Shown here: positions 29,791-40,391 of the stretch, piece by piece
Position numbering within the stretch: the first letter of the stretch is position 1
Layout: each line of letters starts with the position of its first letter
NCBI GenBank assembly: GCA_027972325.1
Contig: JAPMOS010000186.1
Location: 1 to 59,348, forward strand
Direction of reading: 5' to 3'
DNA length: 59,348 nt
From: Paratrimastix pyriformis
Lineage: Eukaryota; Preaxostyla; Paratrimastigidae
Translations under genes and position numbers: made by a program
The notes under the pieces: model-generated
Databases searched by the model: none
What the model was told of the DNA's origin: nothing
What the model saw: only the letters and a program-made list of their open reading frames with translations

Positions 29791-32639
29791 GTGCCCCCAC
29801 TGGGGGTCCCAAAGGGAACGGCCGCCAGTGTGTCAGTCTCATCGATCGGGTGTAGGGGACGAGGACGTGCGTTCGTTGACCCGACGCTCACATTTTGCAA
29901 AGGAGCAGGCAGTCCCCAATCCGCGCGAAGAACCCCGCAACGAGACCCCGATGTGCATGGCCGAAGTGGGGCACTCGCCCCTTTCAGCATGGATGCCCTG
30001 GCCACAGAAGAGCCAACGTGTGAGTTCATGACGCTCACGATCTTGGGCTTGGGCAACTGAGGAGTTGTTGAGCAGCCCGTGGGTCATGGGAGCCTTTCTG
30101 GTGGGGTCCGCGGTGAGCATGACTCTTGTCCGGGCGATGTTGTCCCCCGGGAGGAACGGTACCAGGGACACTCCCGTCGGGTGTTGTGGGTCCAATGGGC
30201 CAGGAGAAGAGGACAACTGCGATGACCTCACGCTCGTCTCTACGCACCCAGAGTCAGGGAAGGGCTCTTTCACGAAGCCAGACTTTGTAACGAGGCACTC
30301 CGTCACACGTTCCATTCTCCTTCACGTGTGTCGGGTACCTGACCGCTCACATTTTTGCAAAAAGGGGGGAGCCAGTCCCCAGGCCAGATGCAGACCCCCG
30401 TCACGAGGGGGTGGACAACCCTGGTGTGCATGGTCGAAGTAGAGAACTCGACAGTGGGGCCTATGTGTGTGTCCTGGAAGCTCGCGATCCTGGACTTGAG
30501 GAAAGACAGACCCGTTCCCTAGAACACGTCTCCTCCTCTTGGGGGACATCTGTTAGATCAGGCCCTTCCCCCCCCCAGGGGAACGTCATGCTCACCCGGT
30601 CCCGCGCGGGGTGGTGGCCCAGGCATGTCGAGCACACGATGCTTCCCTCCTAAACGTATTTCGTGTGAAAGAGCAACGGGGGGTGTTTCCCTCGGTTCCG
30701 AAAGAGTATAAGACCTCTGAAACGTGGTGTGGCGACCGCCATGGTTCCATGTGGGACATGGAGTCCGGACCGAGTCATCGTGTCTCCGATCCGAAACCGG
30801 GGAGTTGGCTGCTCCCCTGGTGCGCGCCCAAAATAGATGAAGCTCCTCTCTTGCAACCGCCAGTGTGTGTTGAAGAGGGAGAAGCTCGCAGTGTGCGTTG
30901 TTGTAAAATCCTGCGAGTTGTGCCGCAGGAACGTGCGCGCCTGTGTGCCCGCAGATCATCAGGGCCATGAGTCGGCTCCCTGGTCGAACGGTGCGTGGTG
31001 GACATGGGACCTCCTGCCTTGCCTCGCGACAACATGGGCTCCGCGACAACACGGCCACGCGAAGATGGTCGAAGCCAAACGTTCTGGCGAAGTGAGAGGT
31101 TCGAAGTGGGAGGTTTGCCCTCTGGCACAAAGAATGGCCACGGAATGAAGAGGGCGACGTGAAGATGCCAAGTGCAGACCCACAAGACAACTGGTCGATT
31201 GTTCAGAAGTGACTCGGAGCGTTCGCTATATTCTCCCTCCCGAGCGACCAGGTCAATCAACCCCAGATGGAAGACCGGCTTGAGAAGAACTTGAGCGCGA
31301 AATGAGTTGCGCGCGTGACCAGTAATCGTGCGAATTTCAGAGTCACACGTGGACTAAACGCTGATAGCGGAGGTCATCCACTGACGTGGGCCCAGAGCGA
31401 GTGCACGGGCGTCCCTCGCCGGATAACCGTTGACCCAGCATTCCATTCATCTCATTGTTCGATCCTGAAAAACCCATGAAGGATTTTGGCCTGAAATATT
31501 TGCCAACCACAGACTGAGTGGCTCCGCAGAGTCTGAGACATGGCCAGAAGAGAGACCACCAGCATTTCCGAGATCCTCTAAGCCGCCTGTCAAATGACAC
31601 TGGTGATGAAATTCCTTCAAAGGAATTGAACAGACTGTATGAAAAAGTTTGTTGTTGTGCCAAACGAGCACCGTGGGGTCGAACGAACAGAGTATCGAAC
31701 TGATTCGTCAGCCCTTTCAACCGCAAAGTCAAATCGACCAGTGAATAAATTCCTTCAAAGGAATTAAACAGACTGTACAACAGAGGTTGCTGGCGTGTCG
31801 AACGAGCCCCGTGGGGCCGAATGAGCAGAGTATCAAACTGATTCGCTCAAAACGTGACGTGGTGGTCTGGTGGGTCTGTCGGTGAACGTATGTATCAAGG
31901 TTGCTTTGAAACTGAACCGACACCTCAAGCAGGCATCCTTCGTCCCGAAGCAATGAGTATTCCAGCGCATGTCACGGTGACCAGGCACCAACGAACAGTG
32001 CCATTCCAAAGGAAACTGGGGTGATACCCCAACCGAAAGTCTTTGCGGAGGATGGCGCAAATTGGCCCAAGCCCAACGAGCTCAGCCAGTTCAAAGTTGC
32101 ACGCAGGACGGTCACGAAAACGGAATAAAGACTATCTTTCTTTGCTTTTCCGTTTTGGTTTTTTTTTCTGATCTTTGTTTGGAAGTTTTTGTTTCCTTCC
32201 GTTTTTGGTTTGTAAAAGACAAAATATAAAGCGAGTGCTATTGTGACGCCACAGACCCGGAAAGGAGGACCCAGATTCTGAGATTCCAGGTGATTCTTCT
32301 CCAGTCCGTCCTTGAGAGGCCGGCAAAAGGGCCTGTAACCCTCACAAAGTAAAACGCGGCGACCCACGAGGAGGTGGGAAGAGAGAGACGCGATGAGTTG
32401 ATCAATGAGATCAGTCGTTCAAGGCTACAAGGCAGGGGTTGAAAAGTGACAAGGCGGCCTTGAAAAATCAATTGAAATAAGGCCAGCACTTTCAGAGCGC
32501 CAAAGGAGCGGCACGTTGGCCGACATCTCTTAGATCATTCCAAAAGTCAACCCAACTCGACGAAACAAAATGCAAGGTCTTCAGAGCTCTCGAGTAACTA
32601 TTCGAAAATTCTTGAAAAAGCATAGAAACCCGAAAACCC
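29791..32639. other. 2.8 kb of non-coding repeats
   Basis: I find no supported gene. Bases 29870-30060 and 30330-30500 are degenerate copies of each other (GCTCACATTTT-GCAAA, CAGTCCCC, GTGCATGG[CT]CGAAGT). The pair 31600-31700 and 31735-31850 is a second tandem repeat of about 145 bp. Bases 32150-32220 are T-rich. The region looks like satellite or decayed intergenic sequence. Confidence 0.55.
31600..31850. repeat. 145-bp tandem repeat, two units
   Basis: Each unit holds the palindrome AATTCCTT-CA-AAGGAATT followed by ACAGACTGTA and GAACAGAGTATC-AACTGATTCG (variants in the second unit). Confidence 0.75.
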
Positions 32640-32854
32640 GGGAATAAAAGATGCGTTGCGATTTGCTTATTGCGCAAAAGGACGAGTCGACTGCCGGCAC
32701 TGACATGACATGTCAAATTCTTTTGATAAAATTTTTGGATGTCAGTGCCGTTTTGCGTGCTTGCTGTGCAAGTGTTCACTCTTTCTTGGTTTGGGTTTGT
32801 TTGGGGCTATCCCACGAAGGCTGTCCCTCGTTCTCCGAACTCGTGAAGGAGAAT
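32640..32854 (+). repeat. Dispersed repeat Rp, copy 3
   Basis: The longest copy. It contains CGGCACTGACATGACATGTC to ATGTCAGTGCCG (32695-32750), then GGTTTGGGTTTGTTTGGGG. It joins the fossil polymerase at 32855, so the last codons of the open frame there are repeat sequence. Confidence 0.8.
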
Positions 32855-34881
32855 CGGGATGGGCGGAGGCTGGAAGCTCGAGAAGACGACGAAGCAAAGT
32901 CAGCGTCCTGTCACGCACGTAAGCGGTCTGTATCGCGAATTGGCATCCCTTGTAGCTGAACTCGGGCTCAACACCCACCTTCACCCCGTCGCCAGGAATC
33001 TGGAGCTTGAAGTAGGTCTTGCGCTGGGCGAAGAAGGCTCGCGTGAACACTGCCTCGAAAGCGAAGGAGATGTACCGGAGATGTGCGCTCGGGAACATGT
33101 TGACCTCGATGTAGCTCTGCTGCAGCTGGCTGTTGATCTCGGTCTGCATACGCGCCACCCACCCATTAAATGCATCGACGCCTGCCTGTGTGCTGAAGTC
33201 GAGTGGTGGCTGATGCTCCTGGGCAAGTTGCACGGCAGTGGAGTCAGTGTCAATGAAGAGTCGTTTGCCGTAGGATGATGCGATCGAACTCGCGCGCATG
33301 ATAGCATCACGGGCGGCGGTCGTTACTGCTGCGGCACACTTTTCGTTGAACATGTAGCATGCAAAGGGGGAGCCCAAGAGCCCATAGAGACTGTTCGCCA
33401 TGATCTTGAAGCAGTACTGCATGGTGTTGTGATACTTGACGCCGGCGGCATCGTTCCGTTTCCGGGCATCCTTCAGAAGTGCCTTGTGGTGGCTGCGCTG
33501 ATCGACGAAGTACGACACGGTGTCGAGAAACGGGTCGTGCTCGCGGATCTCAAAGACGGTGTATTGTTTCAGGATATCTTCGCGGAACAATGTGAGTGGG
33601 TTGGTCACGCCCTTGTTTGACTCTTTGCTTGCCTCCACCTCCTGCTCCGTCGGATTGCGCACGAAAGTTGTGTTCTCCGGGGTGTGATGGCCGTCTTGAT
33701 AGACTTCAGCGAGGTCATCCACCGTTGCTACGTACGAAACGGAGAGACTGCGTAGGCGCGCATCATCGATGGATAAAGTCCAGCGAAGTCAAACATCATG
33801 CACGGCGTGTCCGCCAGATCATTGTTCTCCGACCAGTTGACGGCACCTTTATACTTGCCATTCTTCTCGCCGAGCTCCCCATAATTCCATTTGAGCGAGA
33901 CATGGTCACGGCATCGCCAGGCTGTGCGAGCCAGCTTCATCATACCCCACGCTGCCTGTGTGCGCGTGAAATAGGTTAAGAGCGTAATTCCCGTCACCTC
34001 AATGAAGCATCGCATCTTCTCGAGATAGTCCATCTTGTCGGCGATGTGGAGGACTGCTTCGGCATCGTAGACGCAGTAGCGGATGATGTTTTCGAGGCAA
34101 TGCTCGGGGTTCTCCGTTGCCGCATTCGGGTCCATCATGATCTTGTTCATCACAGCGTAGCTCATGTTGTGACGCTGCTTGAGCGGTAGCTTGAGTGCAC
34201 CCAGAATCGTGTCCAGCGCTAAGTTATCGGGGGCGTCACCTGGACGATATTGACTCTTCGCCCAGTACATCATATCAACCATGTGGACACGGAGGCCGAA
34301 CAGTGAGCTGTAGACGTAAGCGAGGCCCGAGCCCTTGTATGGAGCCGCCATTTGCGTTTGAGCAAAGGCACCACATCGCTTCATGATCCACGGGTAATCG
34401 TACCCGGCTGGGCGCTTATTCTCCGGCTCATCTGTCTTCTTTTTGGCTTGTTGCGAAAACGGCTGCTGGTTACTGTTCCATCCCACGAGGATGATCTCTC
34501 GCTCGGCGCTCTTTGACCGGACCCAGCTGATGAAGGCACAGCACATCCCCGCTTCAGACGAGTCGACGTGCACGGCGACGTTTGCCGGGAGCCTCGCGGA
34601 ATCCAACTCGAGCGGCACCTCGCCTTCCCACAAGAATGCATGTTTCTCCGTCACGCCGTTGAATGAGTACGCGGCGCAGATCATGCCGATGTGCGCGAGA
34701 GGATCATCTGGAAGAGGAACACCGGGGGTGGAAGAGTACGTCTCAATATCGTACGCCACCATCGCGATTTCACCGAGATGGAACTGGATATCGAATTCGT
34801 TGATGGCCTTTTCCAGGACGTCGCGTTGCTTCTCTTGGCTGGCGCGGAAGCAGTCTTCTTGTTGGAGCACGGGGTCGAACG
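32855..34881 (-). pseudogene. Virus-like family B DNA polymerase fossil
   Basis: About 2 kb on the minus strand encode a B-family DNA polymerase. The exonuclease motif is VAYDIETYSS (about 34755), motif A DFAGLYPSMM (about 33780), motif B KIMANSLYGLLGS (about 33400) and motif C FIDTDS (about 33255). Motif B (N-S-L-Y-G) is of the RNA-primed type seen in large DNA viruses, unlike the protein-primed Polinton polymerase at 56450. The left end is bounded by repeat Rp and the right end by a 1.04-kb inverted-repeat element. It looks broken, with at least one interruption. The parent element is unknown. Confidence 0.85.
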
Positions 34882-35925
34882 GAAGCGAGGAATCATCGAG
34901 ACTCTTCTTGTTCCCAAACCCCCAGGAAAATAGACATCACGTCAGGCAACGCAAAAGCGGCACTGACCACAAATAGAAAGAAATTCCATGTCAGCTGACA
35001 CGGATAGTGTACCCTGCCCTTGCGTAAGCACGTCAAAGGGGCCGGGCACCACTCCGGAAGGTGTGGTCAGGCCCAGACGCATCCCAAAGAAAGAATGTAG
35101 AGAAGAAAGACGAGAGAGACAAAACAAAGAGGCTTTCAAAGATTGATCAAACATCGGCACAATAAAATTCAACTTCTCCTCCCCATGAGCCGCCGAAGCT
35201 CACCCCGGTAAGCATGTGTCTGCGGAGGGAAAGAGGAGGGTGGAGAAACCTCCGGCTTACCAGGTCACGCAAAAAATCAGGAAAAAATACAGAGGGGGCG
35301 AAGCCTCAGGAAAAGACCCCCGGGGGACGAAGTGCCTTCCCTTCACTTCTTCCCCCCTCCGCAGCAGACTCCTCAGCGGAGCTCTTGCCACGGGCAGAAG
35401 AGGCGGCCGAAAAGAACTTGCGGCCGCCACGGCCACGGCCACGGCCACGGCCACGAGTAGCACCCCGAGACCATCCTCGGGTCGCGCCTCGAACAGCAGA
35501 GCCTCCGCGTCCGCGCGACGAGACCCAATGTCCACTGCGGCCGCGGTGGGTGTTGGAAACGACCACCCTCGACCCATCTTCCAGAGTGAAGAGGCGCGTA
35601 GCGGCCTTGGGGTGATCGTAGCCCTGCTTGGTCAGACGCCGGTTGGCGTTGTAGACCGAGAGTTCCTTGCCCGGGTCCAGCGCGAGGGCTGTGTGCGGGC
35701 GAGTGTGGTGGTGTTGTGACAGAGGGGGGGAAAGGTAACATGACCTGTCTCCCCTCCCACCCTTTGCTCCTCAAAATGGCAGGAAGAGCAAAGGTGGTGT
35801 CGGCAGGCTCAGGAGGTGGTGAGGCAGTGGGGCTGTAAGCCATGTGGTGCTCCACGCCACCAGGGAGGCGGGTGGGAGTATTTCTGGGGTTTGGGAAGAA
35901 GAAGAGTCTCGATGATTCCTCGCTT
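34882..35925. mobile_element. 1.04-kb element with about 43-bp inverted ends
   Basis: The left end GAAGCGAGGAATCATCGAGA (34882) continues through CTCTTCTTGTTCCCAAACCC; its reverse complement occupies 35883-35925. The interior next to the left end has the core CGGCACTGAC...CATGTCAGCTGACACGG shared with DIRS-2. The ends are diverged relatives of the DIRS-2 terminal repeat, so this may be a non-autonomous DIRS-like element. Its right end touches the left end of DIRS-2 head to head. Confidence 0.65.
35306..35745 (-). CDS. Partial ORF with RG-rich tail
   Basis: An open minus-strand frame without a clear start. It reads LDPGKELSVYNANRRLTKQG, then RLFTLEDGSRVVVSNTH, then an RGRGRGRGRGG tract and a Ser/Ala/Glu-rich end. 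The first part looks like genuine coding sequence, and RG tracts often bind RNA. No family is recognised. It lies inside the 1.04-kb inverted-repeat element, so it may be that element's cargo or a decayed gag-like protein. Confidence 0.35.
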
Positions 35926-36005
35926 CAGCCTCGGAGCCTCGGCGAACGAGTAATCAATCTCGACGACCTTCATCTTCCCAAACCCCAAGGAAAATAGACA
36001 GCATG
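35926..36005. repeat. DIRS-2 left inverted terminal repeat
   Basis: CAGCCTCGGAGCC through TTCATCTTCCCAAACCCC and AAGGAAAATAGAC. Matches 42133-42211 in reverse complement. Confidence 0.8.
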
Positions 36006-36059
36006 CCAAAGGAATCACACTGCCTCCCAACTCGTGCCTGCCAAGGGGGAACCCCTAGG

Positions 36060-37231
36060 GGTCCCCTTGTCAGGTTCAGCGGCCCCGACATTTCATGAGG
36101 TTTGCCACTGAACCGACCCGCCAACAGTGCCTCGTCGAAGCGATCCGTGACTCCTTCCACTGTGCGACCATAGTGCATTTGGTAGGTGCTGGACCTGGAG
36201 CTCCAACGATACCTGGTCAGAATCTGTGGCAGTGGAATGCCCAGTGCAGCGGCTTTCGACGGGGCGGCTGAGCGAATTGAATGGGCACCCCACTGCAGGG
36301 GAATGCCTGCCACCGTCATCGTCGAACGCACGCAGTTCCGGATCCAGTCTGCCGAGATGGCTTTGCCCACCCTGCACTTCACTGAATTATCCCGTGGAAA
36401 GACAAAGAAGGTGTCCGACACTGCCTGACCCGCAACCGCTGGTTCCGTCGGCCGCTTGGTCAGCCACTGTTTCATGGCGCAGTGTAGGCACAGTGGGTTG
36501 TCGGGAGCCCCGACCACCTGGACCCATCGAATCTTGGTGTTGTGTGTCTCCTTCGGGCACACCTTCAGCCGAACTGAGTGCTCGCACCCCGGCTGGCCGA
36601 ACTCAAAGCGTGAGACGGAAAAAGAGATCGAGGTTGTGTCCATGACCCTCAACCCCGCGATCTCCAACAAGCTGGCGACTTTACCAATGAGCCGATTTTG
36701 GTCAAGGGTCGCATTGTCAGCCCATTCCCCCCTCGAGCAATTTCAAGAGGTCTGCTAGGTCCCAGATCGGACCGAGGTCTTTGCCCCAGCCGGTTTGTCC
36801 TTCCCGATGCCGGTGACGACTTGTTTCACCAGTTTGCCTTCCGGTGATAGAGGGTGGCCACTCATGGTGAAGTACATGGACAGTGCTGAGCGACGTGCCC
36901 CTGCCGAGCCCGAGCTGAGGTCCCTCTCCATGGCCTCATCCGCAATGAACGAGGCGACCTGGACCTCGTTCTGGTCGGTCGCCTCCGTGATCGGAGCCAG
37001 GTCTTTGAGCGCGCACCACTCTTCATAGCGGCGAATGATGTGTGAGTATTTCTTCGAGGTTTTCTCTGCCAATGACCTCTGAATGAAATAACCTGCCGCT
37101 GCCGACAGCTCCGGATGCTTAGGGGCCCAAGCAGGAGCCTCATCTGAGAGCTTTTTCCGGGCTGTGGGTGTGGGTGTCGCGCGTCCTGGGGCAGGACCTT
37201 TCTTGCCCGGGCGGAACAGATTTCCGTCCAC
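36060..37231 (-). pseudogene. DIRS-2 tyrosine recombinase
   Basis: Minus strand. The N-terminal helices are AYFIQRSLAEKTSKKYSHI (SAM-like core-binding domain). The catalytic part includes the GAHSIRSAAPSKAAALGIPL region (about 36260, His-x-x-Arg) and STYQMHYGRTVEG (about 36175, Tyr). A small Cys-containing segment (CLHCAMKQWL) lies before the catalytic domain. It is the last gene of the element, as in DIRS-1, and a fossil. Confidence 0.85.
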
Positions 37232-37325
37232 GGGTGTCCCCGCGGCGTTCTGGGCATCACAGGCCCCGCTCGTGGGTGCTTCCGACCGACCCGGGGGTTT
37301 GTCACACAGGACTCCGGGTGGTGCG

Positions 37326-38662
37326 TCATGGGAGTGGGGTGGTGGTGCTCTTTGAGCGCAGAGACGCTGCCAGCTCGGCTAAGGTCATGTCCTCTCCCGA
37401 GTCTGCGTCGACGTCTACAGCTCCCTGTCCCACTGTGGGATCAGGGGCTCGTTGCTCCCCACCAGGCCTCCGGGTCGTCGAAGATCCGGGCTGGACCCAT
37501 GGGGTGCAGCTGTCGGTCCTGGAACTTCCGGACGAGGGTGAGATCCGGATTGGTGAGTGTCTGCCAACCCCACTCGAGGTGTGCCCTGGCTTGCCGGACT
37601 GGGTCCCCGACACCTGTGTCACACAACACTCCCAGTGTGGGGCCCAATTCCCTTGAGGTTGCGTGTCGTGCCTGCCAGGAATGTGTTCTCCTGCCGTGGT
37701 AGGGTCAGGGGTGGTGCCACTGCCATGTGCAGCATCACTGGCCACCACGGTGCCGATGTCCACACCGGGGTGAGGAGAAGAGCCTCCCCGCTGCTCCCTC
37801 AACCGTTCCAAGACTCTGAGGATGAGCGAGAACGGTGGGTTTATCCACGGCACTTCTGAGGCTAGGTTCTGCCGGAAGAAGTCCACTCCCGCCGCTCCCG
37901 GTTCCTTGACCAAGGACCAGAACCGGGGCACAGGTGGTTTCGCGCCGATGCAAAGGCGTCCACCGTCGGCTTCGTCCTGAGTTTCACCACCGCCCTGAAG
38001 AGGGCTGGGTGGAGCTGGTAATCTTCGGCGTCGACCCACCGCGAGAGCCTGTCCGCTCTCACGTTGTCGGTGCCGTGAATGTGCTCTGTGGTGAGGGTGA
38101 TCTGGTGTGTCTGGCAGAACTCCCAGAGTGTTCTCAACCGGGTGTTGAGCTGCTGGCTCTGTGACTTGAGTCTGCCGACTGACCACACGACAGACGAATT
38201 GTCCGAGAACCAAAGTACGGACTTGCCTGTGACCTGTTCCCGGAACAGGTGGAGTGACCTGATGCCCGCTTCCAATTCGAGCGGGTTTATTGAACTGATC
38301 TCCTGCAGGTCCGTCACTCTCCACAACTCGTGTGCTGGGATGCCCTGCTCGATGCTCTGTGCCGGAGTCCTCAGCACTGCCCCCCAGCCCATCTCGGCTG
38401 CATCCGTGGTCAGGATCAGCTCTGCTGGTGGGGTCCGAAGTGGGGTGCTGGTGGGGTACTGTGCATGTTCCCACCACTCCAAGTCCCTGTGTGACTCCTC
38501 CGAAAGGGTCACCAGTGCGTGCCATCCCCCTGCGCCTTGATCGCCGTGGACAGGTCGATGTTCAGGTTGCGCAGGTACAAGCAGGCCGGGCGAATCGTCT
38601 CCCTGCATGACGACATGAACCCGATCACCGCTGCCAATGATTTGGCTTTGATGGTGGTGCAC
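37326..38662 (-). pseudogene. DIRS-2 RNase H and methyltransferase-like region
   Basis: Minus strand. RNase H has ILTTDAAEMGWGAVL (about 38400), SINPLELEAGIRSL, LWFSDNSSVVW and HGTDNVRADRLSRW. Next comes the segment typical of DIRS1-type elements, with PTVDAFASARNH and PWINPPFSLILRVL (about 37835). Its NPPF motif resembles motif IV of N6-adenine methyltransferases. Whether it is active is unknown. A fossil. Confidence 0.82.
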
Positions 38663-39549
38663 TGTTGGGTGTTGTGCGCCATCTCTCTCACCTTCTGTGC
38701 CTTCTCGGGTGGGAGTGAGAGTGTCATCGCTCGAGTGTCGAGGACAAACCCCAGGAACTCCAGCATTGAACTGGTTCCACTTGGGTTTTGTCCCAGCTGA
38801 TCTCGAACCCGAGTGAGAGAAGGTGACGAAGGAGTGCCAGTGTATGCAGCTTGGTCTCCTGTGGTGACCTGCCCAACACCAGGAGGTCGTCGATGTAGTG
38901 GACTACCAAGATGCCGTGTCTCCGGGCTTCCTTGATTGCCACTCTCATGGTCTTTGTAAAGATTCTGGGAGCCACATTCAGGCCGAATGGGAGGGCTTGG
39001 AAGCGATATTCCGTGCCCTCCCATTCGACTCCCAGGTATTTCCGGTGAGGTGGAAAGATCGGGATGTGAAAGTATGCATGTTTCAAGTCGATCTTGGTGG
39101 CCCACATCATGGGCTCCACCACGGCCCTCACCGTCTTCCACCCCTCCATTTTGAAGGAGGGGCAGAAGATGAAGTGATTCAAGGCGGTGAGGTCCAGGAT
39201 CAACCTCCATTTCCCGCCGGGCTTGGGCCGCCCAAAAATGGGAGATCTCATCCCTTTGTCCGACCCCCTGGATCGTTTTCAGTGCCGATATCCCAAGGTA
39301 CTCCTGGACCACCGCCTCCAAGCCCAGTTTCTCCTCCCCACCAAGTGGTAAGGGGTCCCGGGACCACGCCCCGGGTTGGGTGGGGGTCCCTTGAACGGGA
39401 TGTGAAACCCTTCCGATACCACCTGTGCCACTTCCCGAGGTGGTCTGAGGGCCAACCACTCCTCCCGGTGCCGAGCCAGCCTGCCTGCCAGTGGTCCCCG
39501 AGGTGGGTGCTGTGCCAGCAGCCGCAGTTTGGCCTGCTCCCGGTCCCAT
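38509..39549 (-). pseudogene. DIRS-2 reverse transcriptase
   Basis: Minus strand: SPIFGRPKPGGKWRLILDLT, TKIDLKHAYFHIPIFPPH (motif A), ALPFGLNVAPRIFTK, then VVHYIDDLLVLGRS (about 38885, catalytic YIDD). It is close to the DIRS-3 RT at 48330-48880. A Pro/Gly-rich leader precedes it (39990-39300). A fossil. Confidence 0.9.
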
Positions 39550-40391
39550 TGAGGGTCCAGTCCGAGAAGGAAGGGGTCCCTCCCCCCAGGGGTTGGGACT
39601 GTCCCTCCCCGAGCTGAGCCCCCTTGGGCCGTGTTATGGGGTGAGGCAGAGTTTCCCCCTGAGGGGTGGGGGTGAGTGGGTTCCCGAGTTGGGTGCCTGC
39701 CCTCCCGGGACTTGGCACCCGCCTCCGGTCCCGTGACGGGGTTGTGGGGGAGAGCGGGAACAAGACGGGGCGTAGAGGTGAGGGAGTGCATGACGGGTGG
39801 TGTGGGTGTGCTGGACAGACTGCTGCCGCCCTCCCTTGCTCTGGTCCCACTCCCGGGCCAGGTAGGTCTTGCCCTGCCATTTGATCTGGCCGTTTTGGGG
39901 GTTACTTTTATCGGCGCCACCCCCAGGGCGCCTGGTCCCCCCACCCCGCACCCGTACCGGAGGGGTGGTGGGGACGCGAGTCGCTGCCTCCGCCACTGAG
40001 GTGCATGAGCTTCACCGCCAACGCTAGCGGAACGTGTGAGTGGGTGTTTCCGGGACCCTGCCTCGCAGACCTCCCGCGTGTCCCCGCATTGGGGAGTGTG
40101 ACCGCCTCTGACTGTGTATCGGTCCGTCTCGGGTTCACAAACCCCTCGCCCAAGGTCGGCGGATCCTTCTCGCCGGTCTCTGTGTAGCCCCCCACGTTCG
40201 GGACCTCCTTGGGTGACGCTCGCCCCGCTGAGGTGACGACGCTAACCTGGGGTGTGAGTTGCTGTTCCGAGTCCCCAACCTCGCAGACCTCCATGAGGGT
40301 TTCAGGTTTGCCCGACGAGATCGCCTCCGCATGTCCTTCCGTCAGCACCGTGTGCTGCCCCTCTTCGGGGTCTCTCCGGTGAGTGCCTGCC

